Shown in pieces: positions 24,267 through 36,064 of a DNA stretch of 64,000 nucleotides. The translations under genes and the position numbers were made by a program. The stretch is taken from the NCBI RefSeq assembly GCF_037975245.1, contig NC_092567.1, forward strand, positions 17,906,376 through 17,970,375, given 5' to 3'. Within the stretch, counting starts at the first letter, position 1. The number at the start of each line of letters is the position of its first letter. Source of the DNA: Apostichopus japonicus. Lineage: Eukaryota > Echinodermata > Holothuroidea > Aspidochirotida > Stichopodidae. Under the pieces are notes generated by a model. The model worked only from the letters and a program-made list of their open reading frames with translations. It did no database searches and was not told the DNA's origin.

Positions 24267-26811
24267 GACTCAAACCTTGCATGGATATATCAACCAAATA
24301 CAAATCTATGAAGCATGCACTGTCTAAATGACTTGAGATTGGCTTTATTTGTATATTAGTAACAAAAACATGTTTATTTGTTCATTCTTCTTTTCACGTT
24401 CTGGAACCCAATAGAACATGCCTACAATTGTAAGTGTCGCAATAAAATTTTAAATGAACATTGTTTTTATTGAATTAAGTTATTATTTTTGTATGAATGT
24501 AGTGTTTTGAAAAATAGCATAAACCACATGGCTTGAATCATTTTAAGTATTGAAATATATATTTTGTGACTAAAGGCAAGGTTCTTCACAGATGATCCAA
24601 GTAGCAAGGGAAACATTGCTATATATGATGGGATGATATTTTGTACCTCTGAAAGAACTCAAGAGTGCTGCTGATCTCTTCTAGCTAAACCAACTAAACA
24701 AAATCAGTGAACCTTTAATATACTCTCAATTGCTTTGACTTCTGCTGACACCAAATTACCTTTGGCATTAACCAAAAGCAAAAGGACTCTAGTACTCACT
24801 ATGGGGAATCCACATACTAAATATGACATCTGTTGTAGTTACCTACCTTGCGATCATGTGTTTTACAAGGGTTTCAAGATTTGACCTGTGTTAACCTTAA
24901 CTGACCCATGACCTGCTCCAAAACTGTGCAAAAACAGGTATTCAATTATAGCGTGTTCTTTATATAAAAAGCAACTCTTTTTTAAGGGACAACAAATAAT
25001 TGCAAACTTACAACTGTTTCTGGCACTTAATGTTTACCTTACAAATTTGTTTTTTTTTTTATACAGAATATTTTGAACAGGAAATCAATAACGATTCAAT
25101 AAACAAACATGTGATGTTATTGTACAACAATTCTGTTCTGATGGAACATTAAGTTATCGTAAGTTAACAACAATTTTTATCACTGTATAATATGTTTCTA
25201 CAACACTCTCACTGAAAAATGAAAACGAAAGGTATACTGAATTATGAGATTAAAAGCTTGAGTGCTGGTGGAATGAGGCATCGATACTACTCTTAACACT
25301 AAAAGTTTTTTCCTTAAAAAATAGTTCCACCATACTTGAACTTTACCAACAACTATATTTGTGTTTCATTTAAATGGGAATGATTATAAAACCCCTGCGT
25401 AATAATCCAGTGTTGTGACCTGATGTTGTTTTGAGAAGTAACGTGATCAAAAAAATACGTTGAAATGTAGTTCATGCGTTACATCGACTGTTATTAAGCA
25501 ATCTATTTATACGAATAATGAACAATTTCAAACATTGATATCACACAAACCAATACTTAAACCGGTGCAATGCACGGCCAGATTATCACGCCGCCTTGTA
25601 TAACCGTGTTAGTATTATAGCATGCACCATTCGCAGTTTCTTTTCTTTGTTGTGGTGGGTAAATGTGGTTGGTAATTGATTTCGATATTACGTACATAAT
25701 ACACAGTGAAAAGTAAAAATAGGTATTTATACAAGTATAAATAGGCCTATAGGTATTTATATATTTTTAAAGTATACTTGTCCAAGTATATATAGGCTTT
25801 CGTATTTTATATATTTATCAAATGCAGCCGGATTTACCAGATGATAACTAAAATAAGGCAAAAATACTAACTAGTCTACAAAAGTCACTCAGAGACCAGA
25901 GAATACTACAACAACAAAAAACGAATGACAAGGCAATGCCAGCAGAGAACTAAATAGACTAATAAGAGTTAGGCGATATTTAAAGAAATGGGCTGCTGCT
26001 TTCATACAGAGACAAGCATTTGTAAAGCAACGACAATAGATTTCAGAGCATTTAAACCTGGAGGATTTGTGTGACTAGTACAATAGTTGTTACGCAAAGG
26101 CTACTAACATATATAACAACTTGAAATGAGGTCATATCGAAATATTGAAGAGTTTTTTAAGATGGATTGCTTGGCGTCAACAAACCGTTCAGCTTATGCC
26201 AGTTTGGATAAAATGCGTATATTCGCGTGATTTCCAAGCGTTTTGAAATGCAAAGAATGGTTGGAATACATAGATCATATCATTCCCACTGTTGTCGGTC
26301 TATAGTACTGTATGCATGTATTAGGGGAACACGCGAACGCCACTCGATTGGTTTTTCAGCTTTTCTTTAATTGTTCCGCGGTATATACATTTTGGAGATT
26401 TCCTGCAAACAAAATGTCACTAAATAACTTTTAAATAGTGTTGTCATCTCATTTTGTGGGTTCCTGTCGTTTTTTTTATTATGCTGGAGAAGCATATTGC
26501 TTGTTAAGAAATGGTAAAGTGTTGTCTTATATAATACACAAGAATGGGTTGTCAGTGTTTGAACGTATACATATCAACAATATGAAATAATATGTTACGG
26601 TGGGTTTCACGTTATTTTGTATACTAGGTCTTGTTCATATGACGATGTCTCGTATTTTGAGTATAAGAACCAATGTTCTTGACCCCACATGTAAATCGTG
26701 CAAACTGAACAATGTCGTATTGGTACATAAGGATTATAATAGCATCATCCTATATACAGGCATCTTTGTATGTACTAACATAATGTGTTACATTACATAT
26801 AATGGCGGAGT
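24267..26811. other. AT-rich intergenic, no gene recognised
   Basis: No exon, transposon ends or satellite could be supported in this stretch. Confidence 0.5.
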
Positions 26812-27060
26812 GTATAGCGGAGTGTATAGCCTAGTGGTTAACGCCGGCGTCTCCCAGTCATGAGATCCCCGGTTCGATTCCCCGCCGACAGCAATGTGTG
26901 TCGTCTGGCAAGGGTGTTGTTCAATAACAAATTCCCGACATGGACGTTAAATTGATGTGTGCCGAGAGATTGGCTTCGGTCAGCTTGCGAGTCTAAAAAC
27001 CTCCATGGCTTCTTTCGCGAGTTCCTGCTTGCGGGAAGATCACATATACATACATACATT
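26812..27060 (+). mobile_element. tRNA-derived SINE
   Basis: The head carries polymerase III boxes: A box TAGCCTAGTGGTTAACGCC and B box GGTTCGATTCC, in a tRNA-like arrangement. The acceptor stem does not pair properly, so it is not a working tRNA. The body (GGCTTCGGTCAGCTTGCGAG and following) ends in a CATACATA-type tail at about 27,045-27,060, as expected of a SINE. Confidence 0.75.
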
Positions 27061-28569
27061 ATGTAATCAATTTTGCGGTAAGAGACTCACGCTACATCAT
27101 ACCCTTGCTTTGAACTCACACTTATAGTAAACATTTCTCCAAGACTGTTTAAGAACAAAATATACGTTGGTACCTTTCAAATGTTATGTTGGACTATATG
27201 TTTTGTAGCATCGTCAAATATTGATTCACTGTTGGTTGGTATTTTGAAGAAACAATAGCACCGTCCTCTGCTGATAATCCTCCTTTATACGCCAGTAATT
27301 AACTTACATCAATGACATAATTTTCCTCTACTTTACATTAATCTACGACTCATTATGCTGGGTGGATAAGATATGCATGAAAACGATATTGTGAGGGACT
27401 TTACTTTTTACACAAAATTAGATCTCGAAATATAGAGAATGTTCATCGCAACAGACCGAACCCTTTTTTATACCAATCTTTAAAACTTCAGATTGTTGTT
27501 GAATAATATGACAACGACGTGGGCAAGATGGTATAACGAATAAATATGTTCACATTGTCAACTTCAGCTTTTGTGACAAATGTCACCACTTCATACTATC
27601 TCTTTCCAGTGCAGTAACCTTAAATGGGTAATACGTTCAACGTTTAAAAGAACAGCCCTATCACCAGAACCTATGAACAGAAGGAACACGGTATGAGAAA
27701 CGACATATATTAGGAAGAAATCTTAATGCAGCACGTTACTTGTTTGTGGTTACACAATGTGTATTCAAACGTGTGACGGCACACAAACGGGTCTAGACTT
27801 GCCAAACTATAGCTGACAAAGCCCTACTGAGCGTATTTCGAAATACGCTTTGTAGTGTTAAAACCGGTCGATAGAGAGGTTGAGTGATCTCCCATCTTAC
27901 AAATTAACACAAATGTAATCGGTGTTTCCTTGGTATTATTTTAATTACCTTATCGTATAGAAAATAAATTTTATTTCACTAGACACACACCGTAGTTTCA
28001 CAACTGTTTGTTTCTCGGATAAAACAGACTGCATACTTACATTTTCCTTGTAAGACTACTTTCTCTTGTTGTATATAGCGTTCACAGTAACACCAACGTA
28101 CGCCTTAATACGTCAGGTTCAAAAGACTCTAAATTGACTTGCTGTAATTGTTTGGACCGTGTAGACACAAATAAAAATATTCTCTACTTTCGAGGGTTCC
28201 CGTTACGTGTTATAGCTAATGTCCTATTGATGTTATACATTTGGCCATGTTTGAGTTTTTGGAATTATTCAAATTTGTTTGTCATCTTTGCAGTAAGTAG
28301 ATCTGAATATATAAATCAATAAATTAATTCACTTATTGTGTTTCACTCGAGTCAACAATGAATTATTTCAGGTTGCCATATAGCATAGTTACCTTTATCA
28401 CGCACCTTATTATTTTCTTGTCTTTTTAAGTAACAACTAGTTCTGATTGACGAGATATCTACACCATGTTAAATGTATAGAGTTCATGCTTATACCCTGT
28501 TGTAACACAATGTATAACACTTTTCTAGAGATTACCCTTCCTTAGTAAATAATTTTTCTTTTTTTGAGC
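27061..28569. other. AT-rich intergenic, no gene recognised
   Basis: Only short open frames without recognisable domains. Confidence 0.5.
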
Positions 28570-29945
28570 AGGAGCTCAACCTTTGACCTGATGATTATGA
28601 TATTTCACCCATTAATCTTAATTCAACTTAATATTCAGACGAAAGTGATTTAAAGGAGTGTTAAACGTGGCGGGGGAGTTGGAATTATTATCAATAAATT
28701 AGTACTTTTTGTAATTAGAAATGATCTTTTATTAAACCCTCTTTTATTTGAGTCCATGTTTGTCTGAAGTTTAACTCAACAATAAAACTTTTATCTTGAG
28801 AGTTATTTATTACCCCCTGATGTCCCAATAACTGCATTAAATGATGCATTATCTGGTAGTTTGCAAAACATACAAAGTGGAAAGAAAACTTGCTATCATA
28901 TTAAAGATGATTTTAATATTGATCTTTTGAAGCATGACCATTTGCCTCATATTTCACATTTTCTTGATTTAATGTATTCTCATCACATTATTTACCATTA
29001 ATATAATAAACAACAAGGAATACATCCACATCTTCATCACTCATTGATAATATTGATATTGATACTCATTGACCACTTACCATCTTTTGTTATAAGGATC
29101 TTGGTACTAGTTTGTCTGTTAACACAAATAGGCTTGTTTACCACAGGTGGGATAGTAGTGCGAAAGCGCTACACAATGTCAAACTTGAACTATCTTCTTT
29201 TGATTGGGGACCTCTATTTAATGAGACTGATGCAGATGTGGCATATAATTTATTAGTCGATAGTGTTCACCAAATTATATCTAAGCATTGTATTATTAAA
29301 GAACTTGAGGTTAATTCTCATAGGCGCTCCAGTCCCCATGGATTACACCTGGTATTTTAAGATATATTTCCAAAAAGAACAAGCTTTATAAGAATATCAT
29401 TCTCGCCCCCTCTTTCATTAATAAGTACAAGTACACTCAGTATTAAAAATAAGCTAACCAATATTATCAGATTGGCTAAAAGATGCATTATGAGAAATGT
29501 TTTAATAACAATAAAGCAACCTAAAGGAAACTTTGGATATCATTTATAAAATTCTTGGTCGTACTTCACCCAAACTCGTATTGATAAAATTAAAGAGAAT
29601 AACAATTATATATATCACCGATGAACATGTAATGGCTGACTCATCCAACAACTATTTTGTTAATATATTGCAAGTACAACCCACTATGTAATTCAAATTT
29701 TCGTGACTTTCTTCCTGAGGCAAACCCAACATCTCTATTTTTATTACCAACTACTAACACAGAAATTATTGACTTAACTATGAATATGAAAAAAAATGTG
29801 CGTGTGGTATTGATAATATTTTTGTTAATGTTCTCCAAGATAAGCGTTTTGCTTTAGCTGCTCCTCTTACATTTATCTTTAATTTATGAATTTCAACTGG
29901 TGCTGTACCACTTCGTTCCGAGGAAGCTAAGTAAATCCGATACCA
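28570..29945 (+). pseudogene. LINE endonuclease and RT start, decayed
   Basis: Several + strand frames line up with a CR1/Jockey-group LINE: a GGVGI endonuclease motif near 28,670, the linker frame 29,112-29,360 with YHRWDSSAKALHNVKLEL, and then a start-of-RT region near 29,800-29,930 (CACGIDNIF, PLTFIFNL, STGAVPL) in other frames. Stops and frameshifts separate them, and sequence after about 29,945 is no longer RT. The copy is truncated and dead. Confidence 0.7.
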
Positions 29946-30593
29946 AAGGTGGTGATAGTTCATGTTCACAATATGTTCATAGTTCACATTATATCATCAA
30001 TGGTACATCATATTCTTCTATTTTCGCATTTATTTACATTTACTTTGTAATGAATTATGTTACGATGGGTTCCATGTAAAATCTTCGGCTTCAAAGCCCT
30101 TCCACCAAATGACATATCGATTGTTTTAGTTCTTTTCATTGTAAAGTATGCATACAACTGTTGTCATATTTACATGCCTAACGAGACAACCAATTCATTA
30201 TAGGTCTGTTCTGTCTGTTTATAAGGTACAATAAGTAATTTCATATTCTAAGAGTGATTGTGTATGTCTGTATGTGTTGACAACAAGTGTGTATCGTGTA
30301 GTGTTGTAGTACTGCTGTAGCAAACAGACCAACGTTGTATCAATGTTTCAATATTATTCCTTGAGAAAAAAGTACACCAAACAACAAAAGACGTTTCCCA
30401 ATATTTTGGGCCAGACCATTCAATAATAGGTTGGTGACGAGTTTAACAACGGTGAAAGGTCGGCATAGTCGCATAGCTTAGGGATTAATAATAATACAAA
30501 TAAAATTAATTCACTAAATTAAAATAGGTTAGTGCTGTGAAGTGTTGTTCTCAAAATATTTAGAGAGAAACAAAACACTGACTCTTTTAGATT
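29946..30593. other. Intergenic, possible LINE tail
   Basis: A stretch near 30,055-30,115 (GTTACGATGGGTTCCATGTA and following) resembles a LINE 3' untranslated end. Otherwise nothing was recognised. Confidence 0.35.
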
Positions 30594-30724
30594 GTGTAAA
30601 AGTAAGTTGACCTGACGTTTCGATCCTAGCAGGATCTTCTTCAGAGGACAAATGACACTCGCCATTTAGCCTCTGAAGAAGATCCTACTAGGATCGAAAC
30701 GTCAGGCCAACTTGCTTTTACACA
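30594..30724. mobile_element. Two Penelope-like 3' ends in inverted array
   Basis: Arms of about 55 bp, GTGTAAAAGTAAGTTGACCT... on the left and its inverse ...AGGCCAACTTGCTTTTACAC on the right, face each other across a short spacer. Each arm equals the 3' end of the Penelope-like element at 38.70-38.76 kb. Each holds the 45-nt hammerhead-like module (- strand 30,607-30,651; + strand 30,666-30,710). No coding part of the element is present. Confidence 0.85.
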
Positions 30725-30999
30725 TTCTCTTACACAGGCTCGCTAGTGGATAAGCAGTTTGCTAACAGTTTTATTTTATTTGGACTCTTTAAGATGCAAC
30801 ACAACTACAAAACACCTCTCTTAGTAGTGGAATATACCGACCGGCGAAGAGCGGGACATGATCCAGTTATGAATATAGACAAGTGATTTCGTCCAAGACT
30901 TATTCAGTCATTTGACTTCAAACCGTTTACATCTACAAGTTTACATAACGTTAATTACAATATTGTTTTATCTTGGTTGTTCAAGTTTACCGTGCATCA

Positions 31000-32180
31000 A
31001 TGTAAGAATGACAGTCATGTGTTCCTTGTGCCCGCAAGGTTTTAATCTTCAACATCATCTGCAACGTCACATGGCCAGTCTACACGTGGGTGCGGGAGAC
31101 TTTTTTGTAAGACGTGTCACAGATTTTTTTTCAAAACGCAATGCCTTAACACCAGAGTAAACATGATGTAGAGGGAACGATCAACACCTACGAAGAGATG
31201 CGTTGGTAAGACACTTGAATACTCATGATTAGTCGTCTAATGAAAACGAGCGGTCTGCTAAGAGACAACGAACATCCTCACCTGTCACCGATCCTCCTTT
31301 TACAATTGGACGTTTGGACGCTCAGAGAAGGGCCACATAAAAAAAAAGAGGATGAGGGTCCGATCCGATGGAATATGAAAGTCACAAAGCTGACACGAAG
31401 GATCCGAGGAGATTGCATACTGAGAATCACATACAAAATAGAAATAATTCTACTGATGGTGCCTATGGAACAACCAATACAAGCGGCCATGGCATGGATG
31501 ACAAATTAAAGCTGGAAAACCCGGTCCGCTATTCTTAGAATCTCCTCTTGCATATAGTTTAGGGCGTGTGGACAGTTCAAAGTTTGAACGAACTTCTATC
31601 AAAAGCATTGGCTGGAAATACTGACCAAATTTCAAACGAAGGGTTAACTGAGACATATAGTTTGTAAGTTGAATCTGCCAATCGCTCTATTGCGATGGAC
31701 TTACCTCTACAAATGTATCTCTATCGTATATCAGTATGCAAAGTTAGGCATGCTTCCATTTAACTACGATATCTTGGACAAATATTTCGAACGAAACTTT
31801 TAGGAGTATGTTGAGATGGACACTGAATCTGCCTTTATTGCCATTGCAGCCAAAAAACTAGAAGATTTGCCCAAACCAGACCTGTACGAAGACTATCAAC
31901 GGAATAAACATCAATGGTTTCTACGTACAAATACGGAAGAACAATACGGAACGACAATCCTACCCCTGGTATGTTTAAGGTGGAATGGGAAGGAGAAGGC
32001 ATTGTTGCCCTCAATAGTAAAATGTACTACTGCTTTGGCGGAACAATCAAAGAAAGGTACCAAAAACGAAATGCCGTCAGAAAGGTTGTGTATGTCCCCC
32101 GATTGACTAAAGGGACACACACACAACATTGTTTGCCCATGCAGGTCACATATGCGTACATGAAACTGAAAAATTTGTAA
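31000..32180 (+). pseudogene. Broken zinc-finger / type-B DNA polymerase gene, Polinton-like
   Basis: The left part has C2H2 finger remnants: CSLCPQGFNLQHHLQRHMASLH near 31,020-31,085 and, in other frames, CKTCHRFFF and LRRDALVRHLNTH. The right part shows family B polymerase motif C as MDTESAFIAI at 31,816-31,845. The second Asp of the usual DTDS is Glu here. The C-terminal motif TPGMFKVEWEGEG follows in another frame near 31,965. An in-frame TAG lies just before motif C (about 31,801-31,803) and a frameshift separates the two motifs, so it is dead. Polymerases of this kind are carried by Polinton/Maverick elements and related virus-like elements. No integrase, capsid or long inverted repeat was seen. 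Confidence 0.65.
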
Positions 32181-32228
32181 AGGTATCACATATGTAAATC
32201 ACATTCTCTTTGTTATTCAGTTACCACC

Positions 32229-32633
32229 ATGGCGATGCTCGGCACTGCTGCTGCTGCTACATGTAAACTCACGACGGTTGCATATGGAATAAGCCAGGCG
32301 ATTGATATGTATAACGGTGTATGCAAGTCACAGGGTGGACGATTCAACCTCGCAGTTGGAGTACTGCAGGATGGGGACGTATTACTCTATCAAGAAAAAC
32401 AAAGTCCATGTTTCGTGTTGCTTGAAGATCAAACACATCAGTTTACATACCATCGTCAAGAAAATGAAGTGATCACATACGTTGAAGCCTGTGATAACTG
32501 GGGTGATGGCACAGGTGGGAGTCCAAAACTTACTAGTGGTGGACCAGGTCAGGTTCATGTAACAGTCGAGGTGACGTCTCAATTAAACAGGGGTTTTGAT
32601 TTTACTGTTTCGGTGTATGGTCGAAAAAGGTAA
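32229..32633 (+). CDS. MBF2-like protein, copy A
   Basis: The ATG sits in a strong context (ACCACCATGG) eight bases after a clear acceptor (CTTTGTTATTCAG), so a 5' untranslated exon upstream is likely. The 134-residue product has a weakly hydrophobic N-terminus (LGTAAAATC) and a conserved body: GDVLLYQEK (49-57), ITYVEACDNWGDGTGG (82-97), LTSGGPG (101-107), VTVEVTSQ (111-118) and a final SVYGRKR. This order of motifs is that of the MBF2 family, small proteins first described as a silkmoth transcription co-activator and often secreted in insects. The length is usual for the family. AATAAA signals lie at 32,765 and 32,769. The role here is unknown; assignment rests on motif pattern. Confidence 0.75.
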   Translation: MAMLGTAAAATCKLTTVAYGISQAIDMYNGVCKSQGGRFNLAVGVLQDGDVLLYQEKQSPCFVLLEDQTHQFTYHRQENEVITYVEACDNWGDGTGGSPKLTSGGPGQVHVTVEVTSQLNRGFDFTVSVYGRKR

Positions 32634-34205
32634 TTTTTACTGAATGTTGCATTTAATGGCTCGTACGCCTTATTGTGTTTTTAGTTCAGAATTGATCTCA
32701 TGATTGATAATTAATATGTTATTCTATCATGGACATATTCTCTTCAAACATTATCATACAAATTAATAAATAAATGATGCATGAAACTTATAGCCGTCAG
32801 TTTTCCAATCATGATTTCAAATATTAATGATGTGATATTATGGATTCGGAAAGACGTTTAATAATCTAATTGACTATTTTACATCAGTACTTCGGATATC
32901 ATCAGCATAGGAATTAAACATCATAGAATGTTGTGGGCTAACCTTCAGGTGATTATAATGATTTTGGGGACATAAGTTATCACCGTTTCGCAAAGTATCA
33001 TTGAAATATTTGAAAAGACACATCAAATAAAAAGTCATTAAAAAATTTGACATATCACAGTAACGCACAAACCGATCGTCAAATCCTGTCGAAAGATAAC
33101 CGTCTGAAGAATGTTTCATATTTCCCTAAAAGCATACACGTTAGATGCAGATGTTTATTTTGTTATATTCTTCTAAAAGAGTAAAACTAGCTAACTTAAT
33201 ACCATTAATATGATGTGAGATTTCTAAAGCCACCTAAACACGACAACATATATTTTCCGTTTAGGGTGAAAACGCATGTTTAAGTACTAACTAATTACAA
33301 CATATCTGACAAATAGCCTCGCAAAATAAGCAAAGAATACAGAAAGGTGTCTGATATATTCCTAGTTCACAAAGGCAATGCACGTCGAGATATTGAATTA
33401 CAATTTAATTTATCAAACAGGTACCACAGCATGTACTTTTCATGATCCTTAATTAATGCTTCCTTTGAAGTTTATATTCTTTTTATTTAACTACTGGTGT
33501 AAAATTCTAAGGGACGGTGGAAGCATAAGGTCGGTAGTAATGGCGGTAAGAATACTCCAATGGTTTATGTCTACTTGTGTATTACTTTTCGACGACCATT
33601 GTGAAACTATGTTTCATAAGCTAACAATGCTTTGTTTTTGGAACACGCCAGGCGCTGCTAATTGACATTTTAAGAGATTTTATGTTTACAAATTCAATCC
33701 ACAAGCGGCTCGCTTTTAGCAAGGTTAGGGAACTTTGATTAATTGAGTATGTGTTAGTGTATCATTAACATATAACGTTTAAACCTAAATAAACACCAAT
33801 CAGTGCCTGCAAGTTTCTCCGGGATGTAATTGCAAGGAAACGTTAGCGAAAGTATTTACTTACTGACGGGCCGTATTGAGGCTGCAATCTTCTGGAGAGA
33901 CGTCAACATATCACAAACTTGTTTCACTGCTCGGTTCGTTGTAATTTGCACAGTTCAGGTGTTTGTTTTGTTCTTATATAGTTTGGAAACATCCCCTTTG
34001 AATGATAATTACTCACTTCTTCACATACACTTGGTAACACAGTACGGAGGAACGTATCGTCACTAACAACAACACTAGGTTGTGTATGTCATGTCCCCCG
34101 ATTGACTAGGGGACATACATAACATTGTTTGCCCATGCGGGTCACACAAGAGTACATGAAACTGTAGACCTTATACCGGTATCACATATGTAAATCACAT
34201 TCTAT

Positions 34206-34628
34206 TTGTTCTTCAGAGACCACCATGGCGCTGACCAGCCCTGCTCCTTATGCATGGGGTTGGGTTGTGATGCTCCCAATGGAGCAGCCCAGGTGACTGA
34301 TACGAATACCGGGCTATCCAGGAAACAGGCTAAATCATTCAACCACAAAGTTGGAGTAAAGCGGACTAAGGACGTGTTACTCTATGAAGAATCCAAAAGT
34401 ACATTTGGCGTGGTGTCGGAATCTCAAACACATCAATTCACATACCATCGTCGAAGAAATGAAGTGATCACATACGTTGAAGCCTGTGATAACTGGAGTG
34501 ATGGCAAAGGTGGGAGTTCACAAATTACTAGTGGTGGACCAGGTCGGGATCATGTAACATTCGAGGTGACGTCTCAATTAGGCAAGGGTTTTGATTCTAC
34601 CGTTTCGGTGTTTGGTCGAAGAAGGTAA
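34206..34628 (+). CDS. MBF2-like protein, copy B, probably frameshifted
   Basis: The body is open and conserved with copy A: DVLLYEESK, ITYVEACDNWSDGKGG, ITSGGPG, VTSQLGKGFD and a final SVFGRRR. The ATG matching copy A's start (34,225, context ACCACCATGG) is in another frame and hits TGA after 23 codons. Between that ATG and the shared GTTGGAGTA the two copies differ in length by one base. The first in-frame Met of the body frame is at 34,254. Either the copy starts there with a new N-terminus or it is a recent pseudogene. Poly-A signals lie at 34,758 and 34,762. Confidence 0.65.
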   Translation: MFFRDHHGADQPCSLCMGLGCDAPNGAAQVTDTNTGLSRKQAKSFNHKVGVKRTKDVLLYEESKSTFGVVSESQTHQFTYHRRRNEVITYVEACDNWSDGKGGSSQITSGGPGRDHVTFEVTSQLGKGFDSTVSVFGRRR

Positions 34629-35840
34629 TTTCTACTAAATGTTTCATTAACTGGCTCATACGCCTAATTGTGTTATTAGTTCAGAAGTGATCTCATGATT
34701 GATAATTAATATGTTATTCTATCATGGACATATTCTCTTCAAAACATTATACAAATTAATAAATAAATGATGCATGAAACCTATTGCCAGCAGTGTTCCA
34801 ATCATGATTTCAAATATTAATGATGTGATATTATGGATTCGGAAAGACGTATAATAATCTAAATGACTCTTTTACATCAGTACTTCGGATATCATCAGCA
34901 TAGGCAGTAAACATCATCGAATATTGTGGGCGAACCTTTCAGGTGATTATGATGATTTTGGGACATAAGTTATCACCGTTTCGCAAAGTATCATTGAAAT
35001 ATTTGAAAAGACACATCAAATAAAAATTCAATAATTGTTTTTACATAACACAGTACCGCACAAACCGATCGTCGAATGCTGTTGCGATTCGAAAGATAAC
35101 CGTCTGAAGAATGCTAATATTTCCCTCAAAGCATACACATAAGATGCAGATGCTTATTTGGTTAAATTCTTATAGAAAAAACTAGCTAACTTAATACAAT
35201 TAATATGATATAAAATATCTAAAGCAACCCTAGCCCTAACAATGCTTTGTTCTTTGAATACTCCAGGCGCTGCTAATTGACATTTTAAGATATTTTATGT
35301 TTACAAATTCAATCCACAAACGGCTAGCTTTAATCAAGGTTGGGGAACTTCGATTAATGGTGAATATGTTAGTGTGTCACCAACACATTACGTATCAACC
35401 CAAATAAACACCAACCAGTGCCTGCAAGTTTCGCTGGGATATATTTACAAGGATTACTAAGCGAAAGTATTAAATTAAACACACGGGCCGTGTTATAGCT
35501 GCAATATTCTGGAGAGACGTCAACATATCAGAAACTTGTTTCACTGCTCGGTTCGTTGTTATTTGCACAGTTCAGGTCTTTGTTTTGTTCTTATATAGTT
35601 TGGAAACAACCCCTTTAAATGATAATTACTCACTTCTTCACAGACACTTGTTAACACAGTACGGAGGAACGTATCGTCACTAACAACAATACTAGGTTGT
35701 GTATATCCCCTGATTGACTAGGGGGCTATACACAACATTGTTTGCCCATACAGGTCACACAAGAGTAATAGGAACTGTAGACTTTGTACCGGTGTCACAT
35801 AATTATGTAAATCACATTCTATTTGTTTTTCAGGTGGTAT

Positions 35841-36064
35841 TATGCCTTGAAACGTTGATGCTGCTGCCGCTGGTGTTGCTGCTGTTTTGGGATACAAAAA
35901 TAATAATACTCAGCAGTTACTTTTACGACGCTTAAGCGACCACAAATGTGGGAGAAAACAGCAAGGGCTTATGGATTATAATTGTAATAGTAATGCTTTA
36001 CATAAATCGTCATTAATTGCGAAATGCATGGGGTTGATGCATCACCCTGTGCGTGTTTTGAGAT
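35841..36064 (+). pseudogene. MBF2 unit 3, decayed exon
   Basis: The upstream region and acceptor (TTTGTTTTTCAG) match copies A and B, but the exon opens ATG CCT TGA, a stop at the third codon. The alanine-coding GCT run of copy A is still visible (GCTGCTGCCGCT). After that, the frame stays open for about 70 codons to a TAA at 36,062-36,064 but no longer matches MBF2. It is most likely a truncated pseudogene. Confidence 0.5.

Larger units (their letters stand above)
32083..35850 (+). repeat. Tandem duplication carrying three MBF2-like units
   Basis: Three units start with GGTTGTGTATGTCC or a variant, at about 32,081, 34,078 and 35,695. Each continues through ATTGACTA, CATTGTTTGCCCAT and TATGTAAATCACATTCT to a pyrimidine-rich splice acceptor. 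Units 1 and 2 share 3' flanks with few changes; unit 1 has about 380 bp extra (roughly 33,240-33,620). Unit 3 is truncated in its coding part. Confidence 0.9.

Noticed and set aside
26812-26890. Possible tRNA gene
   Set aside because: A and B boxes are present but the acceptor stem does not pair, and the sequence runs into a SINE body and tail.
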